Of a stretch of 64,000 nucleotides of DNA, positions 9,580-20,521 are shown piece after piece (the first letter of the stretch is position 1; every line of letters starts with the position of its first letter). A program made the position numbers and the translations under genes. A model generated the notes under the pieces. It saw nothing but the letters and a program-made list of their open reading frames with translations, was not told the origin of the DNA and did no database searches. Origin of the DNA: Alteribacter natronophilus (GTDB taxonomy: Bacteria > Bacillota > Bacilli > Bacillales > Salisediminibacteriaceae); NCBI RefSeq assembly GCF_006007885.1, contig NZ_VCRO01000004.1, forward strand, positions 248,001 through 312,000. The letters run 5' to 3'.

Positions 9580-11322
9580 ATGTTAAAACAGCCGATTGAA
9601 TGGACAAAAGCAGAGATCCGCAAACAGCTTGATGTGGTCAGTGGCGATCTGCCGCCGACTGTTCTCATAAAAAACGCCCGCTGGCTCAACAGCGCCACGA
9701 AAAGATGGCGGAACGGACACATCTGGATTCACGGGGACAGAATTGTCTACGCCGGGGAGAAACTTACCGGATCCCTCGCCGGTACCGATGTGTATGACGC
9801 AGCTGGAAAGTCTGTTGTGCCGGGCTATATCGAACACCATGCCCACCCGTTTCAGTTATATCATCCCCTCAGCTTTGCCAGGTATGCATCGGAACGGGGA
9901 ACAACGACACTGATCAATGATAATATGAGTCTTTTTTTGCAGTATGGAAAAAAGAAAGCGTTTTCTTTTCTGGAGGCTATGCAGAAAACACCGGTGCTCA
10001 TGCTCTGGTGGGCACGCTACGATCCTCAGACGGCGCTTGCCAGCCACAACGAAAAATTTACGTACGAGAACATTATGGACTGGCTCGATCATCCGTACGT
10101 CGTTCAGGGCGGTGAGCTTACGGACTGGCCGAGCGTACTGAACGGCGATGATGCGATGCTTCACTGGATGCAGGAGACGAAAGCCAGGGGCATGCGGATC
10201 GAAGGCCATATGCCCGGGGCCGGTGAGGGAACCCTCACCCGTCTGGCGCTCACCGGGGTGGACTGCGATCACGAGGCGATGACCGGGGAGGAACTGCTCC
10301 GCCGTCTCGATCTTGGGTACACGGTCTCCATGAGGTACTCGTCGATTCGTCCGGACCTGCCGGGTCTTCTTGATACAGTTGTGAAGGAAGGGTTGTGCGG
10401 CTGTGACCGCCTTCTCATGACCACCGACGGTTCGCCGCCGAAAGTGATGGAGGAAGGCGTCATGGACCGGCTGATCGAGATTGCACTTGGAAAAGGAGTT
10501 CCATTTATTGATGCCGTTAATATGGCCACGTATAATGTAGCTAAACACTACCGGCTCGACCACGTCCTCGGTATGATTGCCCCGGGACGCCTGGCGAACA
10601 TCAATATTCTGGAGTCAGAAGAGAACCCAAGGCCGGTGTCCGTCATGGCAAAAGGGGAGTGGGTTGTCCGTGACGGCGAAGCTGCGGCACAAATGCCGGA
10701 CCCGGACTGGCCGGAGCTCGGCCTGCCGCGCCTCGAACTGGACTGGGAGCTTACGGAAGCCGATCTGCAGTTTTCCATGCCGCTCGGGGTGGAGATGATC
10801 AACGACGTGATCATGAAGCCGTACCAGACGGAGAATGTGATGCTTGGGGATGAGATCCCGCAGGACAGCGACGAATCGTTTTTCGTCCTCATTGACCGTC
10901 ATGGGAAGTGGCGGGTGAATACGATTATTAAAGGGTTTGCCCGCAACCTCCACGGCATGGCCAGCTCGTTTTCCAACACAGGTGACCTGATTCTGATCGG
11001 AAAAAGCAAACAGGGCATCACGGAGGCGTTCCGTGCGCTTAAAAAGCAGGGCGGAGGCATCGTCGTTACCGGTGATGACGGCGTGGAGGCGAGTATTCCC
11101 CTTACGCTGAACGGGAAAATGAGCACCCTCGAGCTGCCGCAGATTGCCGAACAGGAACGGCACCTTCTCCGGGTTCTTCAGCAGAAAGGGTACATCTACG
11201 GCGATCCGGTATATGCACTGCTGTTCTTTTCCGCGACCCACCTGCCGTACGTGCGGGTGACGCAGCGGGGCATTATTGATGTAAAACAAAAAAAGGTACT
11301 CTTTCCTGCAATAATGCGGTAA
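9580..11322 (+). CDS. yerA: Adenine deaminase-like amidohydrolase, YerA type
   Basis: 580 aa in the metal-dependent amidohydrolase superfamily, adenine deaminase subgroup. The metal-binding motif is GYIEHHAHPF (about residue 85). Later motifs CDHEAMTGEEL and TTDGSPP stand where classical AdeC has SDHE and the TDDRHP-type loop, so the active site is altered; this is typical of YerA, whose substrate is not established. The start ATG at 9580 (MLKQPIEWTKAEIR) is chosen because it aligns with the YerA N-terminus and has CAGGTGATC upstream. It heads yerA-yerB-yerC as in B. subtilis and sits next to the purine operon. Confidence 0.9.
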   Translation: MLKQPIEWTKAEIRKQLDVVSGDLPPTVLIKNARWLNSATKRWRNGHIWIHGDRIVYAGEKLTGSLAGTDVYDAAGKSVVPGYIEHHAHPFQLYHPLSFARYASERGTTTLINDNMSLFLQYGKKKAFSFLEAMQKTPVLMLWWARYDPQTALASHNEKFTYENIMDWLDHPYVVQGGELTDWPSVLNGDDAMLHWMQETKARGMRIEGHMPGAGEGTLTRLALTGVDCDHEAMTGEELLRRLDLGYTVSMRYSSIRPDLPGLLDTVVKEGLCGCDRLLMTTDGSPPKVMEEGVMDRLIEIALGKGVPFIDAVNMATYNVAKHYRLDHVLGMIAPGRLANINILESEENPRPVSVMAKGEWVVRDGEAAAQMPDPDWPELGLPRLELDWELTEADLQFSMPLGVEMINDVIMKPYQTENVMLGDEIPQDSDESFFVLIDRHGKWRVNTIIKGFARNLHGMASSFSNTGDLILIGKSKQGITEAFRALKKQGGGIVVTGDDGVEASIPLTLNGKMSTLELPQIAEQERHLLRVLQQKGYIYGDPVYALLFFSATHLPYVRVTQRGIIDVKQKKVLFPAIMR

Positions 11323-11420
11323 AATATAAAAGTAAAAGAGCCCTGTTTCCGTCTTGTTTTTTAAGGGTTTTTAGAGGGGTGACGGGAACCAGGGCCGGAC
11401 CAAAGGGGTTTTCAGGGAAG

Positions 11421-12479
11421 ATGAAATGGAGAAAACAGCTGCTCACTGCTGTTCTGTGCGCGGGGGTTGTGGCACTGGCAGCATGCAGCGGCAATGAGGC
11501 GTCGGGTGAGGAAGAGGCAGACGATGCTGTGAACACGGAGGGTGCGGGGCAGGCAGAGGAAACGGACACTTCGCATGAGGGTGCAGAGGAAGAAGCCTTT
11601 GCCTTCAAGGCACCGTTGACGGGAAAAGGAACCGATGAGGAGCTGTCCCACACGGCATTCGGGGTGATGGTTGAGAACTCCGCGAACGCCCGTCCCCAGA
11701 CCGGTTTATACCAGGCGGATCTCGTGTACGAGGTACTCTCGGAAGGAAACATCACCCGTTTTCTGGCGGTTTATCACAGTCAGAAGCCCGAGATGATCGG
11801 ACCGGTGAGAAGTGCGAGAGAGTACTACGTTCATTTGAATAACGGGTACAGTGCGATTTACGCTGCCGCAGGAGGAAGCCCGGGCGGCCTCGCTCTCGCC
11901 GAGGGGCCTGACACGCCGTTTATCAGCGGGCTTGCGTACGACGGCCGCTACTTTACCCGTTCGTCCGAAAGAAGGGCGCCCCATAATATGTATACGGGCT
12001 ACGAAAACTTAAAGGAAGCATCTTTACAGATCGGGCATGATCTGGAAGACGAACCGCCGGCGCTTACGTTTGACGAGACACCTGCAGAGGGAAAAGCGGC
12101 TGTAGGAATGGAGATAAACTATGGCAGCGCAGGGAACAATGTCAGGTACGAGTACGATGCTGATCTCGGCGCGTATAAGCGCAGTAACGGTGGCTCGGCC
12201 ATTCTCGACCACCGGGACGGCACGCCGGTAGCGCCGGTCAATGTACTGGCGGTCGTGATGGATCACCAGGTTATTGACGATCAGGGGCGCCGGGAAATCA
12301 ATCTTTCTTCGGGAGGAAAAGCGTACCTGTTCCGAGAAGGTGTAGTAGAGGAACTGGAATGGCAGAACGTGGACGGTCGGATTCTGCCGTTTAAGAGCGG
12401 AGAGCCTGCAGGATTTCTGCCGGGACAGACGTGGATTAACGTCATTCCATCCGAAGACCGTCTGACCATCCAGGACTAG
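11421..12479 (+). CDS. yerB: DUF3048 lipoprotein, YerB type
   Basis: 352 aa secreted lipoprotein. Start at ATG 11421 gives a clean signal peptide, KWRKQLLTAVLCAGVVALAAC with lipobox LAAC (Cys 22). After it comes an acidic Glu/Asp-rich linker of about 40 residues, then the DUF3048 domain (FGVMVENSANARPQTGL, FLAVYHSQKPEMIGPVRSAR, ending in GQTWINVIPSE). It is anchored to the outer face of the membrane. The acidic linker resembles other lipoproteins in this window. Function unknown; the position after yerA is conserved. Confidence 0.93.
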   Translation: MKWRKQLLTAVLCAGVVALAACSGNEASGEEEADDAVNTEGAGQAEETDTSHEGAEEEAFAFKAPLTGKGTDEELSHTAFGVMVENSANARPQTGLYQADLVYEVLSEGNITRFLAVYHSQKPEMIGPVRSAREYYVHLNNGYSAIYAAAGGSPGGLALAEGPDTPFISGLAYDGRYFTRSSERRAPHNMYTGYENLKEASLQIGHDLEDEPPALTFDETPAEGKAAVGMEINYGSAGNNVRYEYDADLGAYKRSNGGSAILDHRDGTPVAPVNVLAVVMDHQVIDDQGRREINLSSGGKAYLFREGVVEELEWQNVDGRILPFKSGEPAGFLPGQTWINVIPSEDRLTIQD

Positions 12480-12557
12480 TGGGAATGGTCCGGGGCAAAA
12501 TTCCGCTTACTTCCGGTACCAGCCGGCACCAAGGCAGCAAGGAAAGGATGAACAGCC

Positions 12558-12863
12558 ATGCAAATCGATAAATTGCGGGGTAAAGAACTCGATCAGCTTT
12601 TTGAAGCGATTCTGAGCCTCAAGGACAAAGAAGAGTGCTATCAGTTTTTTGACGATCTCTGTACGATGAACGAAATCCAGTCTCTCGGCCAGCGCCTGGA
12701 AGTGGCGCGCATGCTGATGGATGGCGACACGTATCAGAAGATCGAAAAGGACACGGGGGCAAGCACAGCCACAATCTCCCGCGTCAAGCGCTGCATCAAT
12801 TATGGAAACGACGGCTACCGCATGACTCTCGAGCGGGTAAAAGAAGAGCAGCAGGCGAAATAA
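12558..12863 (+). CDS. yerC: YerC/TrpR-superfamily DNA-binding protein
   Basis: 101 aa, all-helical, with the TrpR-like helix-turn-helix: GQRLEVARMLMDGDTYQKIE then TGASTATISRVKRCI (about residues 48-85). Family members bind DNA as dimers; the target is not established. ATG preceded by GGAAAGGA. It closes the yerABC group and is followed by a strong terminator. Confidence 0.93.
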   Translation: MQIDKLRGKELDQLFEAILSLKDKEECYQFFDDLCTMNEIQSLGQRLEVARMLMDGDTYQKIEKDTGASTATISRVKRCINYGNDGYRMTLERVKEEQQAK

Positions 12864-12879
12864 AGATGTTGGATTGAAG

Positions 12880-12907
12880 GCACACCCTTTTTCAGGGTGT
12901 GCTTTTT
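12880..12907 (+). terminator. Intrinsic terminator after yerC
   Basis: Perfect 9-bp stem GCACACCCT / AGGGTGTGC with a 5-nt loop, followed by TTTTT. Confidence 0.9.
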
Positions 12908-12936
12908 GTTTTGGGGGAGTGGGGGGGCTTGGTGCA

Positions 12937-13041
12937 GCGTTTGGAGCGATTAGTAAGGCGTTTAGGGTGGATGGTGCAGCGTTTGGAGCGATTAGCACAG
13001 CATTTAGGGTGATTAGCGCTGTGTTTGGAGCGATTAGCAGG
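12937..13041. repeat. 21-bp tandem array, five units, locus 1
   Basis: Five units of exactly 21 bp begin at 12937, 12958, 12979, 13000 and 13021. Units 1, 3 and 5 carry GCGTTTGGAGCGATTAG; units 2 and 4 carry GCGTTTAGGGTG/GCATTTAGGGTG. The reverse strand reads through as a repetitive peptide with LIAPN, which I regard as meaningless. It fills the 316-bp spacer between the yerC terminator and pcrB. The same family recurs at 41.8 kb. Confidence 0.9.
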
Positions 13042-13179
13042 ATCAAGCAGAGCTCCTCCGGACCCCGGTCACAAAATTCTCCGAAATCCCTTCCCGGTCA
13101 TAGTGAGACGCGGGCTTATTTTTGATATACTTATGTGATGAGTTAACAAAGACACGTTTATTTCTGGAGGAACTTTCCC

Positions 13180-13869
13180 ATGCTCGAATATCATGAATGG
13201 CAGCATGTTTTTAAGCTGGATCCAAATAAAGAGATCAGTGACGACGACCTGGAGGCGGTATGTGAATCCGGTACCGATGCCGTGATCGTCGGCGGAACCG
13301 ACGGTGTGACAGAGGACAACACGCTGAATCTGCTCATGCGCATCCGCCGCTACTCGGTGGCGTGCGCCCTTGAGGTGAGCACGATGGACGCGGTCACGCC
13401 AGGCTTTGACTACTACCTTATTCCGTCTGTTGTAAATACCGAAAAAGCCGAATGGGTGAACGGCCGCCATCACGCGGCGATCCGCGAGTTCGGCCCGGTC
13501 ATGAACTGGGAAGAGGTGCTGTCGGAAGCCTACTGCGTCCTCAATCCCGAGGCCAAAGTGGCGAAACTAACGGAAGCAAAAACCGACTTATCAGAAGAGG
13601 ATATCGTCGCCTACGCCCGTATGACGGAAAACCTGATCCGCATGCCGGTCTTTTACCTGGAGTACAGCGGTACATACGGCGACCCGGCAGTAGTGGAAGC
13701 GGCGGCCGGAGTACTCGACCGGACCCGCCTGTTTTACGGCGGCGGCATTACAAACGCTGATCAGGCAAAGGAAATGGCCGCACATGCCGACACCATCGTC
13801 GTCGGCAACGTCATCTACGACGACCTGAAGAGTGCGCTCAAAACCGTCAAAGCGGTGAAGGGGAAATAA
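13180..13869 (+). CDS. pcrB: Heptaprenylglyceryl phosphate synthase (PcrB)
   Basis: 229 aa TIM-barrel enzyme that links heptaprenyl diphosphate to sn-glycerol-1-phosphate, giving an archaeal-type ether lipid in Bacillales. Signatures: [10 protein letters not shown] near the N-terminus, [12 protein letters not shown] near residue 38, [11 protein letters not shown] near residue 155 and [13 protein letters not shown] near residue 187. ATG preceded by GGAGG. It lies upstream of pcrA and ligA as in B. subtilis. Confidence 0.96.
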   Translation: MLEYHEWQHVFKLDPNKEISDDDLEAVCESGTDAVIVGGTDGVTEDNTLNLLMRIRRYSVACALEVSTMDAVTPGFDYYLIPSVVNTEKAEWVNGRHHAAIREFGPVMNWEEVLSEAYCVLNPEAKVAKLTEAKTDLSEEDIVAYARMTENLIRMPVFYLEYSGTYGDPAVVEAAAGVLDRTRLFYGGGITNADQAKEMAAHADTIVVGNVIYDDLKSALKTVKAVKGK

Positions 13870-13896
13870 ATTTCCGTTGTCAGCAGCACGTCAGAA

Positions 13897-14035
13897 GCGA
13901 CACTCCTGCGGGAACAACGCCGGCGGAAGACCCCGCAGGGTGATTTTCCCGAGGAGGCTTCCCGGACCGCCGCGGAAAGGGAGCGGATGGCGTGCAGCGG
14001 AGCTTTCCGCACCACCGCAAAAATCATAGAGGCAA
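13897..14035. repeat. Dispersed GC-rich repeat (copy B) between pcrB and pcrA
   Basis: The block GCGACACTCCTGCGGGAACA ... GACCCCGCAGGGTG ... CCCGAGGAGGCT ... CGCGGAAAGGGAGCG matches the reverse complement of the element core at 45.5 kb. CCTGCGGG and CCCCGCAGG can pair into a stable hairpin. Clear terminal inverted repeats and target duplication are not seen here. It fills most of the 247-bp spacer. Confidence 0.8.
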
Positions 14036-14116
14036 CAAAGCAAAACGGCAGTATACACACCCGTCCCCATACGGTAAAATAGAACGAAACAAGAACATAT
14101 GTTTGGAGTGGTAGAT

Positions 14117-16441
14117 ATGGAACGAGTCAGTGACCAGCTGACAGCAGGACTGAACCCCGAACAGCAGAAAGCGGTAAAGCACGCAGCCGGACCGCTTTTA
14201 ATCATGGCTGGAGCCGGAAGCGGCAAGACCCGGGTGCTGACCCACCGCATCGCCTACCTGATCGGTGAAAAAGGCGTCGCCCCGTGGTCGATTCTTGCCA
14301 TTACGTTTACAAATAAAGCAGCACGTGAAATGAAAGACCGGATCGGCAGGATTGTGGAAGGACCGGGAGCCGAGGACATCTGGATTTCCACATTTCACTC
14401 CATGTGCGTGCGCATGCTGCGCCGTGACGTGGACAGAATCGGCGTGAACCGCAACTTTACGATCCTCGACGGCTCCGACCAGCAGACCGTCATGAAAAGG
14501 CTCATGAAAGAGCAGAATATCGATACAAAGAAGTTCGAGCCGAGAAGCATTCTCGGTACAATCAGCTCTGCGAAAAACGAACTGAAAACAGCGGCGGACT
14601 ACGGCAAAACCGCCAACGGTCCGTATGAGGATACGGTGCATAAGCTCTACACTGCCTACGAGAAGGAACTGAAAAAGAACCATGCCATGGACTTTGACGA
14701 TCTGATCATGAAGACGATCACTCTCTTTAAAAAGGTCCCGGAAGTGCTTGAATTCTACCAGCGCAAGTTTCAGTACGTGATGGTGGACGAGTACCAGGAT
14801 ACGAACCGCGCCCAGTACGTGCTCGTTCAGATGCTTGCTGACCGCCACCAAAACATCTGCGTGGTCGGTGACTCCGATCAGTCGATCTACCGCTGGCGCG
14901 GCGCAGATATCCAGAACATCCTGAGCTTTGAAAAGGACTATCCGAACGCCACGGTTATCCTTCTGGAGCAGAATTACCGCTCAACGAAGACGATCCTGAA
15001 GGCGGCGAACGACGTAATCGGCAACAATGCCGGACGAAAGAAGAAAAATCTCTGGACCGAAAACGACGACGGGGACAAGCTCGCCCTCTACGAAGCGGAT
15101 AACGAGCACGACGAAGCCCAGCACGTGGTCGGAAAAGTGAGAGAGATGCTCGATTCCGGGAAATATAAGGAATCAGACATTGCCGTCCTGTACCGGACGA
15201 ACGCCCAGTCCCGTGTGATCGAGGAAATGTTCGTCAAATCGAACCTCAACTACACGATCGTCGGCGGAACGAAGTTCTACGACAGAAAAGAGATCAAGGA
15301 CGTGCTCGCCTACCTCCGCCTTGTGGCAAATCCAGACGACGACATCAGTCTGCGCAGGATCATCAACGTGCCGAAGCGGGGCATCGGGGCTTCCACGATG
15401 GACAAAATTGCCCAGTTTGCAGACATGCAGGGAATCTCCATGTACAGAGCCCTTCAGGATGTAAACGAAATCGGTCTTTCCACCCGTGCCCGTAACGCCC
15501 TGGCTGAATTTATCACCCAGATCAGCAACTGGGTGCAGATGCAGGATTACCTGAGCGTTACGGAACTGGTGGAGGAACTTCTCGATAAAACCGGCTACCG
15601 GGCGATGCTCAAAAACGATAAGAGCCTAGAATCCGAGAGCCGCCTTGAAAACGTGGAGGAATTCCTCACCGTTACGAAGGACTTTGAACAATCGAATGAA
15701 GATAAATCGCTCATCGCCTTCCTGACTGATCTCGCGCTGATTGCCGACATCGACAAAGTGGAGGAGGACGAGGAAACGGGTGAACCGGAGGAGCAGATTA
15801 TCCTTATGACGCTTCACTCTGCCAAAGGACTCGAGTTTCCGGTCGTATTTCTCATCGGCATGGAGGAAGGCGTGTTCCCTCACAGCCGTTCCCTCATGGA
15901 GGAAGCAGAGATGGAAGAGGAGCGCCGCCTTGCCTACGTTGGTATTACCCGGGCGGAAAAAGAGCTGTACCTTTCCCGCGCCCGGATGCGGACTCTCTAC
16001 GGCCGCACAAACATGAACCCGGCATCCCGGTTCCTCGGGGAAATTCCGGAGGATCTCCTTGACGGCACAAAAGAAGACCAGGCACAGCCTGCCTGGATGA
16101 AAACCTCGCGTCAGACGCCGGGAAGTCAGGGCGGATTCGGCCGCACGGGCGGCGCTGCTGCAGGAAGCTTCGGCGGCGGCACCGGGCGGACGAGCGGCGG
16201 TTTTGGAGGCCGTACGGCAGCGCCTCAGAAACGGCGGACATCGATGCGCACAACAACGACTAAAACCGGCGGCGACGGCTTCACGTGGGCTGTTGGCGAC
16301 AAGGCGTCCCATAAAAAGTGGGGCACCGGGACCGTTGTGAGCATGAAAGGTGACGGGGAAAACGTGGAGCTTGATATCGCGTTTCCAAACGTGGGTGTAA
16401 AACGGCTCTTCGCCAAATTCGCCCCGATTACGAAAGAGTAA
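14117..16441 (+). CDS. pcrA: ATP-dependent DNA helicase PcrA (UvrD/Rep family)
   Basis: 774 aa SF1A 3'-5' helicase for repair, rolling-circle replication and removal of RecA and stalled RNA polymerase. Motifs: Walker [15 protein letters not shown] (about 30-43), [49 protein letters not shown] and [13 protein letters not shown] Gly/Arg/Thr-rich linker (about 680-720) leads to the C-terminal Tudor-like RNA-polymerase-binding domain ([19 protein letters not shown]). I start at ATG 14117 (MERVSDQL), with GGAGTGG upstream, rather than the ATG at 14099. LigA follows after 12 bp. Confidence 0.97.
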   Translation: MERVSDQLTAGLNPEQQKAVKHAAGPLLIMAGAGSGKTRVLTHRIAYLIGEKGVAPWSILAITFTNKAAREMKDRIGRIVEGPGAEDIWISTFHSMCVRMLRRDVDRIGVNRNFTILDGSDQQTVMKRLMKEQNIDTKKFEPRSILGTISSAKNELKTAADYGKTANGPYEDTVHKLYTAYEKELKKNHAMDFDDLIMKTITLFKKVPEVLEFYQRKFQYVMVDEYQDTNRAQYVLVQMLADRHQNICVVGDSDQSIYRWRGADIQNILSFEKDYPNATVILLEQNYRSTKTILKAANDVIGNNAGRKKKNLWTENDDGDKLALYEADNEHDEAQHVVGKVREMLDSGKYKESDIAVLYRTNAQSRVIEEMFVKSNLNYTIVGGTKFYDRKEIKDVLAYLRLVANPDDDISLRRIINVPKRGIGASTMDKIAQFADMQGISMYRALQDVNEIGLSTRARNALAEFITQISNWVQMQDYLSVTELVEELLDKTGYRAMLKNDKSLESESRLENVEEFLTVTKDFEQSNEDKSLIAFLTDLALIADIDKVEEDEETGEPEEQIILMTLHSAKGLEFPVVFLIGMEEGVFPHSRSLMEEAEMEEERRLAYVGITRAEKELYLSRARMRTLYGRTNMNPASRFLGEIPEDLLDGTKEDQAQPAWMKTSRQTPGSQGGFGRTGGAAAGSFGGGTGRTSGGFGGRTAAPQKRRTSMRTTTTKTGGDGFTWAVGDKASHKKWGTGTVVSMKGDGENVELDIAFPNVGVKRLFAKFAPITKE

Positions 16442-18460
<2,019 letters not shown>

Positions 18461-18530
18461 GCCGGTTTTGCCGGATTGACGAAGAGGGGCTTTTTCCAGC
18501 CCGCGTTCATCATCTTGAGGAGTGAAACAA

Positions 18531-19808
18531 ATGGTCAGACGGCTCAGTGTCATTGGCCTTGCCGGTGTGCTTTTACTCACCGGCTGTCTGCCTGGTGCAG
18601 ATGGGGAAGATGAAACGGAACTGGTGGAAGAGGAAGAAGACGAGCACGTGTATACGCCGACACCGACGATTAATGCTCCTGAAGGGTACTACAGAAACGT
18701 GCTTCAGGACGGGAAATACCAGCGGAGTCCGGCAAGGGGCAGTGTGTCGGATTCCATGAACAACCGCGTGGACGTGGATCAGTTTGAAATGGGGCTGATG
18801 GAGATAGCTTCGGCTCATTTCAGCCAGGAGGACTACTTTTTCAGGGACGGCCAGCTTCTGTCAGGCGGTGTGATTAACAGCTGGCTCAGGCGTCTCGGTC
18901 CTTATTCCGATAACGAGCGGATCGGTTCCCGTTACGTAAGCGGTCTGAATCCGTCCCTGTATACGGAAGAGGAACTCGAGTACAACGATGCCGTGAACCG
19001 CGGCGAGGAAGTCGATGAGAACCCGGATCTGGCTGTGGATCCATCTGAATGGAGCATGGAGGAAGAGGAACAGCGGATGAAGGATAACCCGGCATTTCTC
19101 TCCCACATAATGGAGCATAACTATATGGTTCAGGACGGGGAGGAGAGCGTTGCCCTTGGAGGCATTGTGATCGGTATGGGGATGCGCCACACGTATACGT
19201 TCAGTATTACGGATGACGAAACAGGCCGCATCCACAGCTTTGAGGAGTCCCTTGATCCCGAGGAAGTGGAAGCAGCCACGCGGCAGCGTGCACAGATCGT
19301 GCTCAACCGGCTGAGAAGCCACGATGATATCGATGAGGACACTCCGATCGTCATTGCCCTCTACCAGGAACAGCGGCGGAATTCACTGGTGCCGGGAAGC
19401 TTCGTCTCGGTTGCCCGTTCCGACAGCGGAGTGGAGCTTGGAAACTGGGAAACACTCGATGAAGACCACTACCTGTTCCCGTCGAGCAGAGCGTCGGAAA
19501 ACAGGCGGGATCACGCTGATGCATTCTCCGCGTTCAAAAACGAAGTGGAGGACTTCTTTGATCATGCCATCGGAATTGTCGGTAAAGGCCGTTACAAAAG
19601 CGGCGATCTGCAGGAGTTCAGGGTGGAGCTGAACATGCAGTCCCACGGGAAAGCGGAAATTATCGCCCTCACCCAGCACCTGAGCGGTCTTAAACAGGAA
19701 TATCTTGCGTTCGATGCACCGGTGAAAATCTACCTGGAGTCTGTTACCGGCACGGAGGCTATTGTAGTGACGTATCCGGGCGAGGAGCCGTTTGTGCATA
19801 TTCACTAG
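18531..19808 (+). CDS. camS: CamS-family sex-pheromone-like lipoprotein (YerH)
   Basis: 425 aa secreted lipoprotein with signal peptide and lipobox LLTGC (Cys 19). The CamS domain is recognisable (APEGYYRNVLQDGKYQRSP, IASAHFSQEDYFF, VALYQEQ-like IVIALYQEQRRNSLVPGSF). In enterococci and staphylococci the processed signal peptide of this family acts as a pheromone; in Bacillus the role is unknown. ATG 18531 is chosen because GAGGAG lies 8 nt upstream; the GTG at 18522 overlaps that site. A very acidic linker (ETELVEEEEDE) follows the lipid anchor. It is the last gene of the pcrB-pcrA-ligA-camS group. Confidence 0.92.
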   Translation: MVRRLSVIGLAGVLLLTGCLPGADGEDETELVEEEEDEHVYTPTPTINAPEGYYRNVLQDGKYQRSPARGSVSDSMNNRVDVDQFEMGLMEIASAHFSQEDYFFRDGQLLSGGVINSWLRRLGPYSDNERIGSRYVSGLNPSLYTEEELEYNDAVNRGEEVDENPDLAVDPSEWSMEEEEQRMKDNPAFLSHIMEHNYMVQDGEESVALGGIVIGMGMRHTYTFSITDDETGRIHSFEESLDPEEVEAATRQRAQIVLNRLRSHDDIDEDTPIVIALYQEQRRNSLVPGSFVSVARSDSGVELGNWETLDEDHYLFPSSRASENRRDHADAFSAFKNEVEDFFDHAIGIVGKGRYKSGDLQEFRVELNMQSHGKAEIIALTQHLSGLKQEYLAFDAPVKIYLESVTGTEAIVVTYPGEEPFVHIH

Positions 19809-19829
19809 AAACCCTGCTGTCTGGGGCCT

Positions 19830-19870
19830 GTCACGGGTGCAGTCCGTCACAGGTGCAGTCCGTCACAGGA
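19830..19870. repeat. Short 16-bp direct repeat after camS
   Basis: GTCACGGGTGCAGTCC is followed directly by GTCACAGGTGCAGTCC and a third partial copy GTCACAGGA. Confidence 0.8.
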
Positions 19871-19913
19871 GTCTTTTGAAGTGTAAAAAGCATACAGGAC
19901 GTTTGAAGGAAGG

Positions 19914-19947
19914 CCGTCCGTCCCTTTATCAGGGAGGGGCGGTTTTT
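19914..19947 (+). terminator. Intrinsic terminator after camS
   Basis: 12-bp stem (one mismatch, one G-U) 19914-19925 / 19931-19942 followed by TTTTT. Confidence 0.85.
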
Positions 19948-20410
19948 CTGTGTGCAATTTTATAGAGAAAAGTCCCGGTTTAGGGTGAATCCTTTCATGC
20001 ATTAACGTTTTTCTGAGAAAAATGAGAAGGCGTCAAATGTCGTGCTTTTGTGACAAATATGTGAAACCATCAAATTTATTTTAATTATTTTTTTTGAATA
20101 TATATGTCTATATGAAAATGAAAGCGGTTAATTTTACAATAAACGTGTATATTAATTCACAAAAAAGTTGACTTAATAATATTTTCAATGTTCAAATTAT
20201 TAAAATGTGATATGATTCTGCTTGTGCGTTGAAGTTGGGCGTGCGCACACTGCTGCTTAGCCGCCGGGTGTTTGCATAAACGTGAATATTGCCTGTGTCG
20301 GTATCTGAGCGGTGATTATTTTGAGTAAAGTCAGTCAGTAAAGCAAATGCTAACAAATACTTGGAATTGCGCCTGTTTTCTTCAAGCAAGTTAAAGGAGG
20401 GAAAGAATAA
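19948..20410 (+). promoter_or_regulatory. AT-rich control region upstream of the small peptide and opuE
   Basis: About 460 bp without a gene, markedly AT-rich at 20030-20215. A SigB-like promoter GTTAAT-12-GTGTAT is at 20127-20150. An extended -10 (TGATATGAT) is at 20207-20216 with only a weak -35. The transcript would carry a leader of nearly 200 nt, including GTGCG...CGCAC (about 20224-20248) as a hairpin. B. subtilis opuE is known to use tandem SigA and SigB promoters for osmotic and stress induction; the arrangement here is consistent, but the assignments rest on pattern matching only. Confidence 0.45.
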
Positions 20411-20515
20411 GTGGAACATTCACTTACGGCAGGAACCTGGTTTTGGCTTCTCGTGCCAATGCTCACAATTGTTATTCTATCCATCATTACTTTTTTCACT
20501 GAAAGGAGCTCCTAA
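20411..20515 (+). CDS. 34-aa single-span membrane peptide preceding the OpuE-type symporter
   Basis: Reads MEHSLTAGTWFWLLVPML then TIVILSIITFFTERSS: a short N-terminus, one hydrophobic span (about residues 9-29) and a charged tail. AAAGGAGG lies 10 nt before the GTG, an excellent ribosome site, and the stop codon is only 6 bp before opuE, whose own Shine-Dalgarno (AAAGGAG) is inside this gene. The pair is therefore co-transcribed and probably translation-coupled. Small subunits of this kind accompany some Na+ symporters (for example MetS with MetP); I infer an accessory role here. Confidence 0.75.
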   Translation: MEHSLTAGTWFWLLVPMLTIVILSIITFFTERSS

Positions 20516-20521
20516 ACAGCA

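Noticed and set aside
12507-13125. Repetitive peptides on both strands (LIAPN and AFGAIS types) across the 21-bp array
   Set aside because: 21 bp equals seven codons, so every frame without a stop gives a repeat peptide; there is no ribosome site and the frame runs through the yerC gene and terminator.
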